From assembly GCA_947447845.1 (NCBI GenBank), contig CANFNO010000146.1, positions 1-7,070 of the forward strand: a DNA stretch of 7,070 nucleotides, in the 5' to 3' direction. The notes beneath the pieces were generated by a model. The model saw nothing but the letters and a program-made list of their open reading frames with translations. It was not told where the DNA came from and did no database searches. Source of the stretch: Burkholderiales bacterium (lineage in GTDB: Bacteria > Pseudomonadota > Gammaproteobacteria > Burkholderiales > Burkholderiaceae). Positions 1-5,745 of the stretch are shown here, one piece after another. Positions within the stretch are counted from its first letter, which is position 1. Every line of letters begins with the position of its first letter. A program made the translations under genes and the position numbers.

Positions 1-1
1 C

Positions 2-754
2 ACGCCCTACGATGCCATGGGCCATGGCACGCAGGCGCTGGGCATCCTGGTGGGTGGCAACTCCATCGGTGTTGCACCGGATGCGCAATGGATTGCAGCG
101 CGCCTTTACAACGGCGCGGGACGCGCCAGCATGAGCGATATTCATCAGGCCTTTCAATGGCTGATGGACCCGGACGCTGATGCGTCCACGCCGGACGCAC
201 CCGATGTCGTCAATGCATCGTGGTCGCTTACTGGCAGGATGACAGGCAATTGCAATCTGGAGTTTGCTGATGACCTGCGTGCCCTGCGTGCTGCGGGTAT
301 TGCCGTTATCTTTGCGGCTGGCAATGATGGTCCCAAGGAAGCTACCAGCAATAGCCCCGGCAACAACCCGGGCGTGGTGTCAGTTGGCGCGATAGACCAG
401 AACCTTGACATTGCCCGGGCTACAAGTCGCGGGCCGTCGGCCTGCGATGGCTCCGTCTTTCCGGGCCTGCTTGCTCCGGGTGTCAACATACCCACGACTG
501 ATCTTTCTCATGGCGGCGTGGCATCGGTTACGTCGGTGTCCGGCAGTTCGATGGCAGCGCCCCACGCGGCAGGGGTTATGGCAGTGTTAATGGGTGCTTT
601 CCCCTCTGCTTCTGTGGCAGAGTTGGAGCAGGCTTTGGCGGGCACCGCCCGAGCGGGTGAACCGGCTCGCCTGAATGCGCTGGCGGCTTTCAAGGCCCTG
701 CAAGCACAGCAGGCTTCAGGAGCGAAGCCACGGCCTGAGGTGGGAATTAAATAG
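2..754 (+). CDS. S8 family (subtilisin-like) serine peptidase, 3' part only
   Basis: This is the C-terminal 250 residues of a subtilase; the open frame runs off the left edge, so the true start lies upstream. An ATG at 17 lies inside the catalytic His motif and cannot be the real start. Three family motifs are visible: GHGTQALG with the catalytic His at fragment residue 8, FAAGNDGP with the oxyanion-hole Asn at 108, and SGSSMAAPHAAG with the nucleophile Ser at 183. The Asp motif and any signal peptide or prodomain must be upstream and are not seen. The protein ends about 60 residues after the Ser motif, with no further C-terminal domain, pre-peptidase domain or anchor. Subtilases of this type are normally exported and cleave proteins outside the cytoplasm, but the substrate is unknown. 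The cytochrome-fusion gene follows within about 20 bases, so the two are probably one transcript. Confidence 0.95.
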   Translation, partial: TPYDAMGHGTQALGILVGGNSIGVAPDAQWIAARLYNGAGRASMSDIHQAFQWLMDPDADASTPDAPDVVNASWSLTGRMTGNCNLEFADDLRALRAAGIAVIFAAGNDGPKEATSNSPGNNPGVVSVGAIDQNLDIARATSRGPSACDGSVFPGLLAPGVNIPTTDLSHGGVASVTSVSGSSMAAPHAAGVMAVLMGAFPSASVAELEQALAGTARAGEPARLNALAAFKALQAQQASGAKPRPEVGIK

Positions 755-772
755 TTTAGAAAGATGCATTGC

Positions 773-2455
773 ATGGCTATCGCAAATGGGAATTTTTGGC
801 TCCAAACACGCGCTGCGGGTGGCATGCTGTTTGTGGCGTTGCTGTGTGGGCTTTCGCTGATGGATGCAAGCCACGCACAGACAGCTGTCGCTTCAAAAGC
901 AGGGGGGGCTGAAGTGCAGCACGCTGCTTTGGTTGCGCTTGGGAAACGCATCTACCGGGAAGCTATCGATACCAATGGAGCACCCGTTAAAGCCATGGGC
1001 CCGTCCGGGGTGGTGCTCGAAGGCAAGGATGCGGCCTGTGTCACTTGCCATCGCCGCAGCGGCTATGGCGGCAGCGAGGGCAAATACACTGTTCGCCCGG
1101 TAACCGGTCCCGCGTTGTTTGAAGACCAGACGTTGGCCGAACATGCGCCGCGCATCAAGGCCCAGTTGGGCACGCGCCTGCGCCCGGCCTACTCGACAGA
1201 GACATTGGCACGGGCTATACGTGCAGGAACAGATTCGTCTGGCAAACCCCTGGAAACCGTGATGCCGCGCTTCCCCCTGAGTGACAAGGATCTGTCGGCA
1301 CTAGCTGCCTATCTCGCAACCTTATCTGGCACCGATTCGCCAGGGGTGGATCAGGAAGAAATTCATTTCGCCACCGTCATTCAACCCGGCGTGACGCAAG
1401 AGCGGCGACGCGCCATGCTCGACATCATGCAGGCCTTTGTGAAAGACAAGACCTCCAACACGCGCTCCAACGAACAGCGTCGTGAGGCCGGTGTCATGCG
1501 CATGAATCGCTCCTACCGCAAATGGGTGTTGCATGTCTGGGAGTTGAGCGGCGCAAGCGACACATGGGATGCGCAACTGCAAGACTTCTATCGGCAACAA
1601 GCCGTGTTTGCATTGGTGGGCGGCTTGGGCAACGCCAGCTGGAAACCCATTCATGCATTTGCAGAACGGATGGAAATTCCCAGCGTGTTTGCGCAGGTGG
1701 ATCTGCCGGAGATCGCAGGTGAGAATTTTTATAACTTCTATTTCTCGCGTGGACTGACGCTCGAAGCTGAAGTACTTGCCAAGTTTTTGCGCGAACAGGC
1801 TGGCGCGCCAACGTCTGTGCTGCAGATTTACCGACCTGATGAGTCCGGTCTGGCTGTGTCTGCTGCTTTCAAAGCGGCAGTGCCAGCCGGTCTGGCGTTG
1901 CAGGACTTGAAGCTGGAGGGTGCTGCCGATGCCGCCTTCTGGCAAAAGGCACTGGCAGGCAATCCGGGCGCCGTGGTGCTGTGGCTGGGCAAGGCTGACC
2001 TGGAGGCGCTGCCTCCCACTGCCAGCGCCGCCATTCCGGTGTATGGCTCCTATGCGCTGCTGGGCGGCAAGGTGCCAGGTGCACTGGCCAACGCGGGCAC
2101 CAACGTGCGGCTGATATATCCGTCTGATTTACCACCACGGCACGACGCCCGCTTGTTGCGTACCAAGATGTGGCTGCACTCCAAGAACATCGCGCTGACG
2201 GATGAGTTCACCCAAATCAACACCCAGTTTGCAATGACCGTGGTGAGCGATGCGATCGGCCACATGATGGACAGTTTCTCGCGCGATCTAATGGTCGAGC
2301 GCATCGAACATATCGTGGCTCAGACTCCATCACCCTCGATGTACCAAAGCGTCAGTCTGGGGCCAGGCCAGCGCGTTGCCGCCAAGGGTAGCTCGGTGGT
2401 TTTACTGGGTGAGAAGGGGCAACTCAAAATTCTGTCTGACTGGATCGTGCCCTGA
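773..2455 (+). CDS. Secreted cytochrome c domain fused to a type I periplasmic ligand-binding domain
   Basis: The product is 560 residues from the ATG at 773. This start is preferred because AGAAAG (758-763) sits 9 bases upstream of it; the in-frame ATG at 764 abuts that purine run and would add three residues. An N-terminal basic residue, a hydrophobic stretch (about 15-30) and an Ala-rich ASHA-Q site near residue 35 form a Sec signal peptide. A c-type haem site CVTCH is at 89-93, and the likely axial Met is in VMPRFPLSDKDLSALAAYL (Met164), so residues 50-187 form a one-haem cytochrome c domain. Residues from about 196 to the end resemble the bilobed leucine-binding-protein fold, with a conserved-looking stretch QQAVFALVGGLGNAS near 275-289. 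Haem attachment needs the Ccm machinery and implies a periplasmic location. No ABC permease or ATPase is nearby, so transport is doubtful; redox-linked ligand sensing or electron transfer is equally possible. The domain assignment is firm for the cytochrome and good for the binding fold; the function is unknown. Confidence 0.9.
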   Translation: MAIANGNFWLQTRAAGGMLFVALLCGLSLMDASHAQTAVASKAGGAEVQHAALVALGKRIYREAIDTNGAPVKAMGPSGVVLEGKDAACVTCHRRSGYGGSEGKYTVRPVTGPALFEDQTLAEHAPRIKAQLGTRLRPAYSTETLARAIRAGTDSSGKPLETVMPRFPLSDKDLSALAAYLATLSGTDSPGVDQEEIHFATVIQPGVTQERRRAMLDIMQAFVKDKTSNTRSNEQRREAGVMRMNRSYRKWVLHVWELSGASDTWDAQLQDFYRQQAVFALVGGLGNASWKPIHAFAERMEIPSVFAQVDLPEIAGENFYNFYFSRGLTLEAEVLAKFLREQAGAPTSVLQIYRPDESGLAVSAAFKAAVPAGLALQDLKLEGAADAAFWQKALAGNPGAVVLWLGKADLEALPPTASAAIPVYGSYALLGGKVPGALANAGTNVRLIYPSDLPPRHDARLLRTKMWLHSKNIALTDEFTQINTQFAMTVVSDAIGHMMDSFSRDLMVERIEHIVAQTPSPSMYQSVSLGPGQRVAAKGSSVVLLGEKGQLKILSDWIVP

Positions 2456-2486
2456 CGCACGGCAACCGGGCCGATGTCAGTGCGTG
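2456..2486. other. Tail-to-tail junction with a weak inverted repeat
   Basis: Only 21 bases (2456-2476) separate the stop codons of the convergent cytochrome-fusion and NarL-type regulator genes. ACGCAC (2455-2460) pairs with GTGCGT (2481-2486), and inside it CGGC (2460-2463) could pair with GCCG (2470-2473). There is no U-run on either strand, so a classical intrinsic terminator is not supported. It may be a weak bidirectional stop, or the two transcripts may overlap. Confidence 0.3.
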
Positions 2487-3196
2487 GTGCTGCTCGGTTC
2501 GACAAAGCTGGCGGCCGTGAGCTTGTGCGAGCGAAAGGATGACCGTTCGACAAGCCCAAGTTCCATGGCGGTAAGCACCATGTCGGTGGCGTTTTTCAAG
2601 CCTAGTTTGAGCATCAGACTGGCGCGATGTTTTTCCACGGTCTTGGGGCTGACCGACAGAAATTCGGCAGCGCTGCGGTTGGTGCGACCTTCAGCAATCA
2701 GTTGCAAAACGCCGCGCTCCCGAGTGGTGAGCACACTTAGTTTAGAAGAATTGGCCTTTGTTTGGGACTCTTCCGGATTGAGGAAACCCCTGACCAGATG
2801 GCCCGATACATCCGGACTGATGTATTTTTTGCCCTGGGCGACACTGCGGATGGCAAACAGTAATTCATCCAGCGTGGCTTCCTTTAGCAAGTAGGCATCT
2901 ACACCAATGCGCAGTGCCGCATGCACATGTTCTTCGGAGCGGGAATCTGTCAGTATCAGCGTCTTGATTTGTGGTTTGCGTTGCCTGATTTGGGTGGCGA
3001 TATCCAGCCCACTATTTCCTGTGAGCTTGGCATCCAGGATCACGATGGTGGGCTCCAGTCGCAGCACGGTTTGCACCACATCACGTCCACCCGGAATATC
3101 GTCTGCAATGTGAAAGTCTGATTGTTGCGACAGCAGCGCCGCAAGCCCTTTTCGAAACAGGATGTTGTCTTCCACCAGCACCAAATTTGTACGCAT
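2477..3196 (-). CDS. NarL/FixJ (LuxR) family DNA-binding response regulator
   Basis: The product is a cytoplasmic two-domain transcription factor of 239 residues. The ATG at 3196 is chosen because AGGGAG (3205-3210) lies 8 bases upstream; a GTG at 3205 would overlap that ribosome site. The receiver domain (about 1-120) has the acidic pair Glu9-Asp10, phospho-acceptor Asp55, Thr83 and Lys105. The LuxR-type helix-turn-helix lies at about 153-200, with LTTRERGVLQLIAEG followed by the recognition region SPKTVEKHRASLMLKLG. A short tail of about 25 residues follows. The usual Pro after the acceptor Asp is missing (DAKLTGNSG), but the core residues are present. Its nearest kinase, upstream on the same strand, is a QseC type that normally pairs with an OmpR-family regulator, so the true partner is unclear. 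Its own promoter seems to carry a PmrA/QseB-like box. Targets are unknown; the convergent protease and cytochrome genes are natural candidates. Confidence 0.95.
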   Translation of the reverse strand: MRTNLVLVEDNILFRKGLAALLSQQSDFHIADDIPGGRDVVQTVLRLEPTIVILDAKLTGNSGLDIATQIRQRKPQIKTLILTDSRSEEHVHAALRIGVDAYLLKEATLDELLFAIRSVAQGKKYISPDVSGHLVRGFLNPEESQTKANSSKLSVLTTRERGVLQLIAEGRTNRSAAEFLSVSPKTVEKHRASLMLKLGLKNATDMVLTAMELGLVERSSFRSHKLTAASFVEPSSTTH

Positions 3197-3204
3197 TTTC
3201 TGCA

Positions 3205-3210
3205 CTCCCT
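3205..3210 (-). promoter_or_regulatory. Ribosome binding site of the NarL-type regulator
   Basis: On the minus strand this reads AGGGAG, 8 bases before the ATG at 3196. It overlaps the alternative GTG codon at 3205-3203, which is why the ATG is preferred as the start. Confidence 0.7.
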
Positions 3211-3276
3211 ACGGCCATCTCTGCCGGCATTGAACGATGTTTGATTGCGAATCGGCCATGCGATCCGCCCATGATC

Positions 3277-3282
3277 AATATA
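3277..3282 (-). promoter_or_regulatory. Possible -10 element for the NarL-type regulator gene
   Basis: The minus strand reads TATATT here, 9 bases downstream of the CTTAAG tandem box. No good -35 hexamer is present at the right distance; the box itself covers that place, as expected for a promoter that needs an OmpR-family activator. Transcription would begin near 3270 and give a leader of about 75 bases before the ATG at 3196. Confidence 0.4.
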
Positions 3283-3291
3283 TGCAATGAC

Positions 3292-3308
3292 CTTAAGGGA
3301 GTCTTAAA
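3292..3308 (-). promoter_or_regulatory. Tandem TTTAAG-N5-CTTAAG operator resembling a PmrA/QseB box
   Basis: Read on the minus strand this is TTTAAG-ACTCC-CTTAAG, two direct half-sites 11 bases apart. PmrA and QseB, relatives of the response regulator encoded at 4749-5414, bind tandem CTTAA-type half-sites with about this spacing. The site lies just after the stop of the sensor kinase gene, in the gap before the NarL-type regulator, and 9 bases before a TATATT that could be the -10 element. This is the geometry expected when the regulator replaces a -35 contact. The pattern match is seen directly; binding is inferred. Confidence 0.5.
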
Positions 3309-3319
3309 AATCCGGATTT
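3308..3319. repeat. 12-base perfect palindrome at the end of the kinase gene
   Basis: AAATCCGGATTT is its own reverse complement and overlaps the TAA stop of the sensor kinase. On the minus strand it is followed by two more T residues. The stem has no room for a proper loop, so it is not a convincing terminator. It abuts the tandem CTTAAG box and may simply be chance. Confidence 0.35.
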
Positions 3320-4727
3320 ATTTGCCGGTAGCGCTCGGTGTATGTATGGTGCGTCGTTCCGCAAAGCGCAATTGCACCCTTAGACCGCCCAGGGGCGAGT
3401 CCAGCAATTCAATAGTTCCTCGCTGCATCTCCACGCACTTCTGCACGATGGACAGCCCCAGGCCCACACCATCGGGGCCGTGTTGGTCGAGCCGGTTGAA
3501 GCGCTCAAACGCACTTTGGCGTGCCTCTGCGGGGATGCCCTTGCCAGAGTCATCCACATTCAGCACGGTTTCCTCTCCTTGCAGATGGGTGCTGACCTCA
3601 ATGTGCCCACCTTCAGGCCCATATTGGATGGCATTCGCCAGCAGGTTGCGCAGCAGCAGGAAGAAGGCAAAGTCCAGCCCGTCGATGGTGGGCACATCAA
3701 AACGGGTGTGGCTGCTAATTCCCTTGGCTCGTGCCTTGGCGGACAGGTCGTCCATCACCTGGTCGTAGACGTCGGCAATCCGGACCGGCTGAAACGTTGC
3801 GGCTATGTCGTTGCCGGTACCTTCCAGCCGCGAAAGGTCAAACAACTGGTCGAACACATGGGATGCGCGGTCTACCCCGCCAATCAAATAACGCAGCGCT
3901 TCCTGGAGGTCTTCCGGGTTGCGGGCATTCAAAGCCAGTTGTGCCTGCGCCTTGATTCCCGCCCAGGGCGTGCGCAATTCATGGGCTGCCATCGATGTAA
4001 AGCGCTGCTCGGTCATGATGGCGTTGGCGGCTTTCTTGACCAGCGTATTGACTCCCTCAATGACGGGACGAATTTCGTGCGTGGGGCGGTCAATCTTCAC
4101 GGTCTGCATATTGAGAATATCCATGTCCTGCAGGCCGCTGACCAATTCGTCCAGTGCTTCATCAGAGCGCCGCAACAACACCAGCGTGATCATCAAGGAG
4201 AAGACTAAGGGCAGCGCAACCGGCAGGAGGTAGTAGCGCAGCAATGTGGGAGTGTCGCTGTCACGCTCTTCAAACTGCTCCGCCACCTGGACGATAAATG
4301 CGGAGTCGTCTGCAGCCAAACTGAATTTGCGGCCTTCTTTATCCCCGACCATGCCGGTTTCAAAACCGCGCGTCGTAAAGGGCAGGAGCGGCAGTGCAGA
4401 CGATTCGTCATTGGTATGCAGCAGTACTGGTGTGTCCTTTAACCAAACCTGAAAGATCAGGTCCGAATTGGCTTCATTGGGCAGGTAGATGCGGGGCAAC
4501 AAATCGGGATTGGGCGTCAATCCGCCCATGCGTTTGGCCTCATCCGCCGCAAAATCCCGCACGAGTTGGGCGACTTCTTCCAGATGCATGTCCAGATGTT
4601 TCTTTTGCTCGGCCTCTTCGGCCATGCGGGCACCCCATACACCCAGCACCAAAGCCGCGACAACTGCAAACGACTTGATCACCGCAATCTGGCGTTGCAG
4701 TGATTTGACAAGCAGGACATCTGCCAT
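3318..4727 (-). CDS. QseC-like membrane sensor histidine kinase
   Basis: This is an inner-membrane kinase of 469 residues that should phosphorylate the response regulator encoded just upstream. A first membrane segment spans about 14-33, a periplasmic sensor region about 35-162, and a second membrane segment about 163-185. A HAMP-like linker follows, with the QseC-style EIRPVIEGVNTL (218-229). The phospho-accepting His249 is in the H box AAHELRTPWAGIKAQAQLAL. The ATP-binding domain shows the N box LLRNLLANAIQYGP (around 358-371), the G1 box DDSGKGIP (392-399), FERFNR (407-412) and the G2 box GVGLGLSI (420-427). All catalytic boxes are intact. AGGG lies 9 bases before the ATG. The start is 21 bases after the regulator stop, so the two form an operon. 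The QseC resemblance rests on the linker and H box; the signal sensed is unknown, and the periplasmic domain has no motif I recognise. Confidence 0.95.
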   Translation of the reverse strand: MADVLLVKSLQRQIAVIKSFAVVAALVLGVWGARMAEEAEQKKHLDMHLEEVAQLVRDFAADEAKRMGGLTPNPDLLPRIYLPNEANSDLIFQVWLKDTPVLLHTNDESSALPLLPFTTRGFETGMVGDKEGRKFSLAADDSAFIVQVAEQFEERDSDTPTLLRYYLLPVALPLVFSLMITLVLLRRSDEALDELVSGLQDMDILNMQTVKIDRPTHEIRPVIEGVNTLVKKAANAIMTEQRFTSMAAHELRTPWAGIKAQAQLALNARNPEDLQEALRYLIGGVDRASHVFDQLFDLSRLEGTGNDIAATFQPVRIADVYDQVMDDLSAKARAKGISSHTRFDVPTIDGLDFAFFLLLRNLLANAIQYGPEGGHIEVSTHLQGEETVLNVDDSGKGIPAEARQSAFERFNRLDQHGPDGVGLGLSIVQKCVEMQRGTIELLDSPLGGLRVQLRFAERRTIHTPSATGK

Positions 4728-4748
4728 CAGTACAGACCCTGTCGGGTC

Positions 4749-5414
4749 CTAGACGGGTGCTATTTTGTAGCCGACACCGCGGATGGTGTGGATCAGGTCC
4801 GGGCGGAACTTGCGGCGCAACATATGCACATAGACCTCAATCGCATTGCTTTCGACCTCTTCACCCCACCCGTAGAGAGACTCTTCAATCTGGTGCCTCG
4901 AAAGGACCTGATTCTTGCGCCGGACCAGGGTCTCCAGCACCCAAAATTCGCGGTGTGTCAATGCCACTTCGACGCCATCCCAGGTTGCAGCCAGGCGCAG
5001 GGGGAACAGACGCAACGGGCCATGCGTAGATGAATTGGCATCGGCATCGGCAATGGGAAGTCTGCGCAGTAAGCTGCGTATGCGTGCAGTCAGTTCGTCC
5101 AAATCGTAGGGTTTGACCAGAAAATCATCTGCGCCTTTGTTCAGCAACGAGACCCGGTCGCTAATGCTGCCGCGCGCGGTGGTGACGATCACGCGGACGT
5201 CTACTTGTGCGCTTTGCAGACGTTGCAGTAGCACTTCGCCTCTTACGTCGGGCAGGCCCAGATCCAGAATGACAAAGTCGTACCTATGGCAGTCCGATGC
5301 TTCGGTGAATTCCTTGCCACACACAATCCAATCAACTGCGAACCCTTGCTGACCCAGGTGCTTCTGAACGGCACTACCCAACATTTTGTCATCTTCAACC
5401 AACAGTACTCGCAT
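4749..5414 (-). CDS. OmpR/PhoB family response regulator, QseB/PmrA-like
   Basis: The product is a cytoplasmic transcription factor of 221 residues, the usual length for the QseB/PmrA/TctD group. The receiver domain (1-about 115) has the acidic cluster Glu7-Asp8-Asp9, phospho-acceptor Asp51 in VILDLGLP, Thr79 in TTAR and Lys101 in VKPYDLDEL. The C-terminal winged helix (about 130-221) has the typical ALTHREFWVLETLV, VLSRHQIEESLYGWGEEVESNAIEVYVHMLRRKF and IRGVGYKI elements, seen here as parts of one continuous domain. GGAG lies 8 bases upstream of the ATG at 5414, which fixes the start. It is first in an operon with the QseC-like kinase. Tandem repeats upstream suggest autoregulation, and a CTTAAG-type box before the NarL-type gene suggests that gene is a target. 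The family is certain; the exact orthology to qseB, pmrA or tctD is not. Confidence 0.95.
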   Translation of the reverse strand: MRVLLVEDDKMLGSAVQKHLGQQGFAVDWIVCGKEFTEASDCHRYDFVILDLGLPDVRGEVLLQRLQSAQVDVRVIVTTARGSISDRVSLLNKGADDFLVKPYDLDELTARIRSLLRRLPIADADANSSTHGPLRLFPLRLAATWDGVEVALTHREFWVLETLVRRKNQVLSRHQIEESLYGWGEEVESNAIEVYVHMLRRKFRPDLIHTIRGVGYKIAPV

Positions 5415-5517
5415 TTCAGTTACTCCAAATGTATCTTGGTGCCGAATGCGAATCCGGGTTGGATCGCATGAGTCCGGCTAACTTTCCCCGTCTTCAACTC
5501 GTTGTGATTGCAACTTG

Positions 5518-5531
5518 TTGATCAGGGTCAA
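5518..5531 (-). promoter_or_regulatory. FNR/Anr/FixK-type binding site
   Basis: The minus strand reads TTGAC-CCTG-ATCAA. The FNR/Anr/FixK consensus is TTGAT-N4-ATCAA, with C at the fifth base of the left half (G in the facing strand) common in FixK/Anr sites, so nine of ten conserved positions agree. The site is centred about 110 bases before the start codon of the QseB-like regulator. Its TTGACC could also serve as a -35 hexamer, but the -10 position 17 bases on (ATCACA) is poor. Control by oxygen or redox state is inferred, not shown. Confidence 0.45.
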
Positions 5532-5533
5532 GT

Positions 5534-5549
5534 TTTACATTGGTTTACA
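5534..5549 (-). promoter_or_regulatory. Tandem TGTAAA direct repeat, probable response-regulator site
   Basis: On the minus strand this reads TGTAAA-CCAA-TGTAAA: two identical hexamers exactly one helical turn (10 bases) apart. OmpR-family dimers bind head-to-tail half-sites with 10 to 11 base spacing. It lies two bases upstream of the FNR-like site and TTGACC hexamer and reads toward the QseB-like gene, the usual place for a self-activating regulator. The half-site sequence differs from the CTTAAG box at 3292-3308, so a different regulator could also bind here. Confidence 0.4.
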
Positions 5550-5565
5550 AAAAGTGGGGGTTTTG

Positions 5566-5603
5566 TATTCCCGAAAGTCGGCCTAAGTGAGGAATATTCC
5601 CGA
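5566..5603. repeat. Direct repeat TATTCCCGA overlapping the palindrome GGAATATTCC
   Basis: TATTCCCGA occurs at 5566-5574 and again at 5595-5603, 29 bases apart. The second copy overlaps a perfect ten-base palindrome GGAATATTCC at 5591-5600. Such a pair in an intergenic region could be operator half-sites for an unknown regulator. No known site matches that I can name. Confidence 0.35.
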
Positions 5604-5620
5604 TTTTTCGATTTGAAAAG

Positions 5621-5634
5621 CTAATTCACATTAG
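5621..5634. repeat. Short inverted repeat CTAAT-tcac-ATTAG
   Basis: Five-base arms separated by four bases lie within the most AT-rich part of the intergenic region. It could be a dimeric regulator site. It is too short and AT-rich to act as a terminator, and it may be chance. Confidence 0.2.
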
Positions 5635-5745
5635 AACAAATCACTAAATATGCAGTAAATGATAAAAACAATGTCTATGTGTATTTATTGCGGGGTCCGG
5701 CGTAAAGGGCGGTTTGGAAGACACTCTTAAGCTTGTAACCCGTGA

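Larger units (their letters stand above)
5415..5745. other. 331-base AT-rich intergenic regulatory region
   Basis: This stretch lies between the stop of selD and the start of the QseB-like regulator, both on the minus strand. It is clearly richer in A and T than the flanking genes, especially 5590-5690. It holds no convincing open reading frame, tRNA or intrinsic terminator for selD. It does hold several repeat and operator-like elements, listed separately: an FNR-type site, a tandem TGTAAA repeat, a palindrome GGAATATTCC, a nine-base direct repeat TATTCCCGA, and an inverted CTAAT/ATTAG pair. It is best read as the promoter and control region of the two-component operon. A small RNA cannot be excluded. 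Confidence 0.7.

Noticed and set aside
1322..1945. 207-codon minus-strand open frame
   Set aside because: It is antisense to the ligand-binding domain of the cytochrome fusion, is rich in His, Cys and Arg as expected of a shadow frame, and has no motif.
2376..2894. 172-codon plus-strand open frame bridging two genes
   Set aside because: It overlaps the end of the cytochrome fusion in another frame and is then antisense to the NarL-type regulator; there is no domain or ribosome site.
3480..4208. 242-codon plus-strand open frame
   Set aside because: It lies wholly antisense to the intact QseC-like kinase, whose catalytic boxes are all present, and its translation shows no recognisable domain.
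5544..5571. Plus-strand promoter TTTACA-N16-TATTCC
   Set aside because: The -10 match is poor and no plus-strand gene follows; it would only run antisense to selD. The TTTACA is better explained as part of a tandem operator.
5700..5745. Intrinsic terminator after selD
   Set aside because: The bases after the selD stop contain CTTAAG and AAGCTT palindromes but no stable GC-rich stem followed by a U-run.
5415..5745. tRNA (for example tRNA-Sec) or selenium-related RNA element near selD
   Set aside because: No cloverleaf arms, T-loop or CCA end could be found, and selD has Cys and no in-frame TGA that would need a SECIS element.
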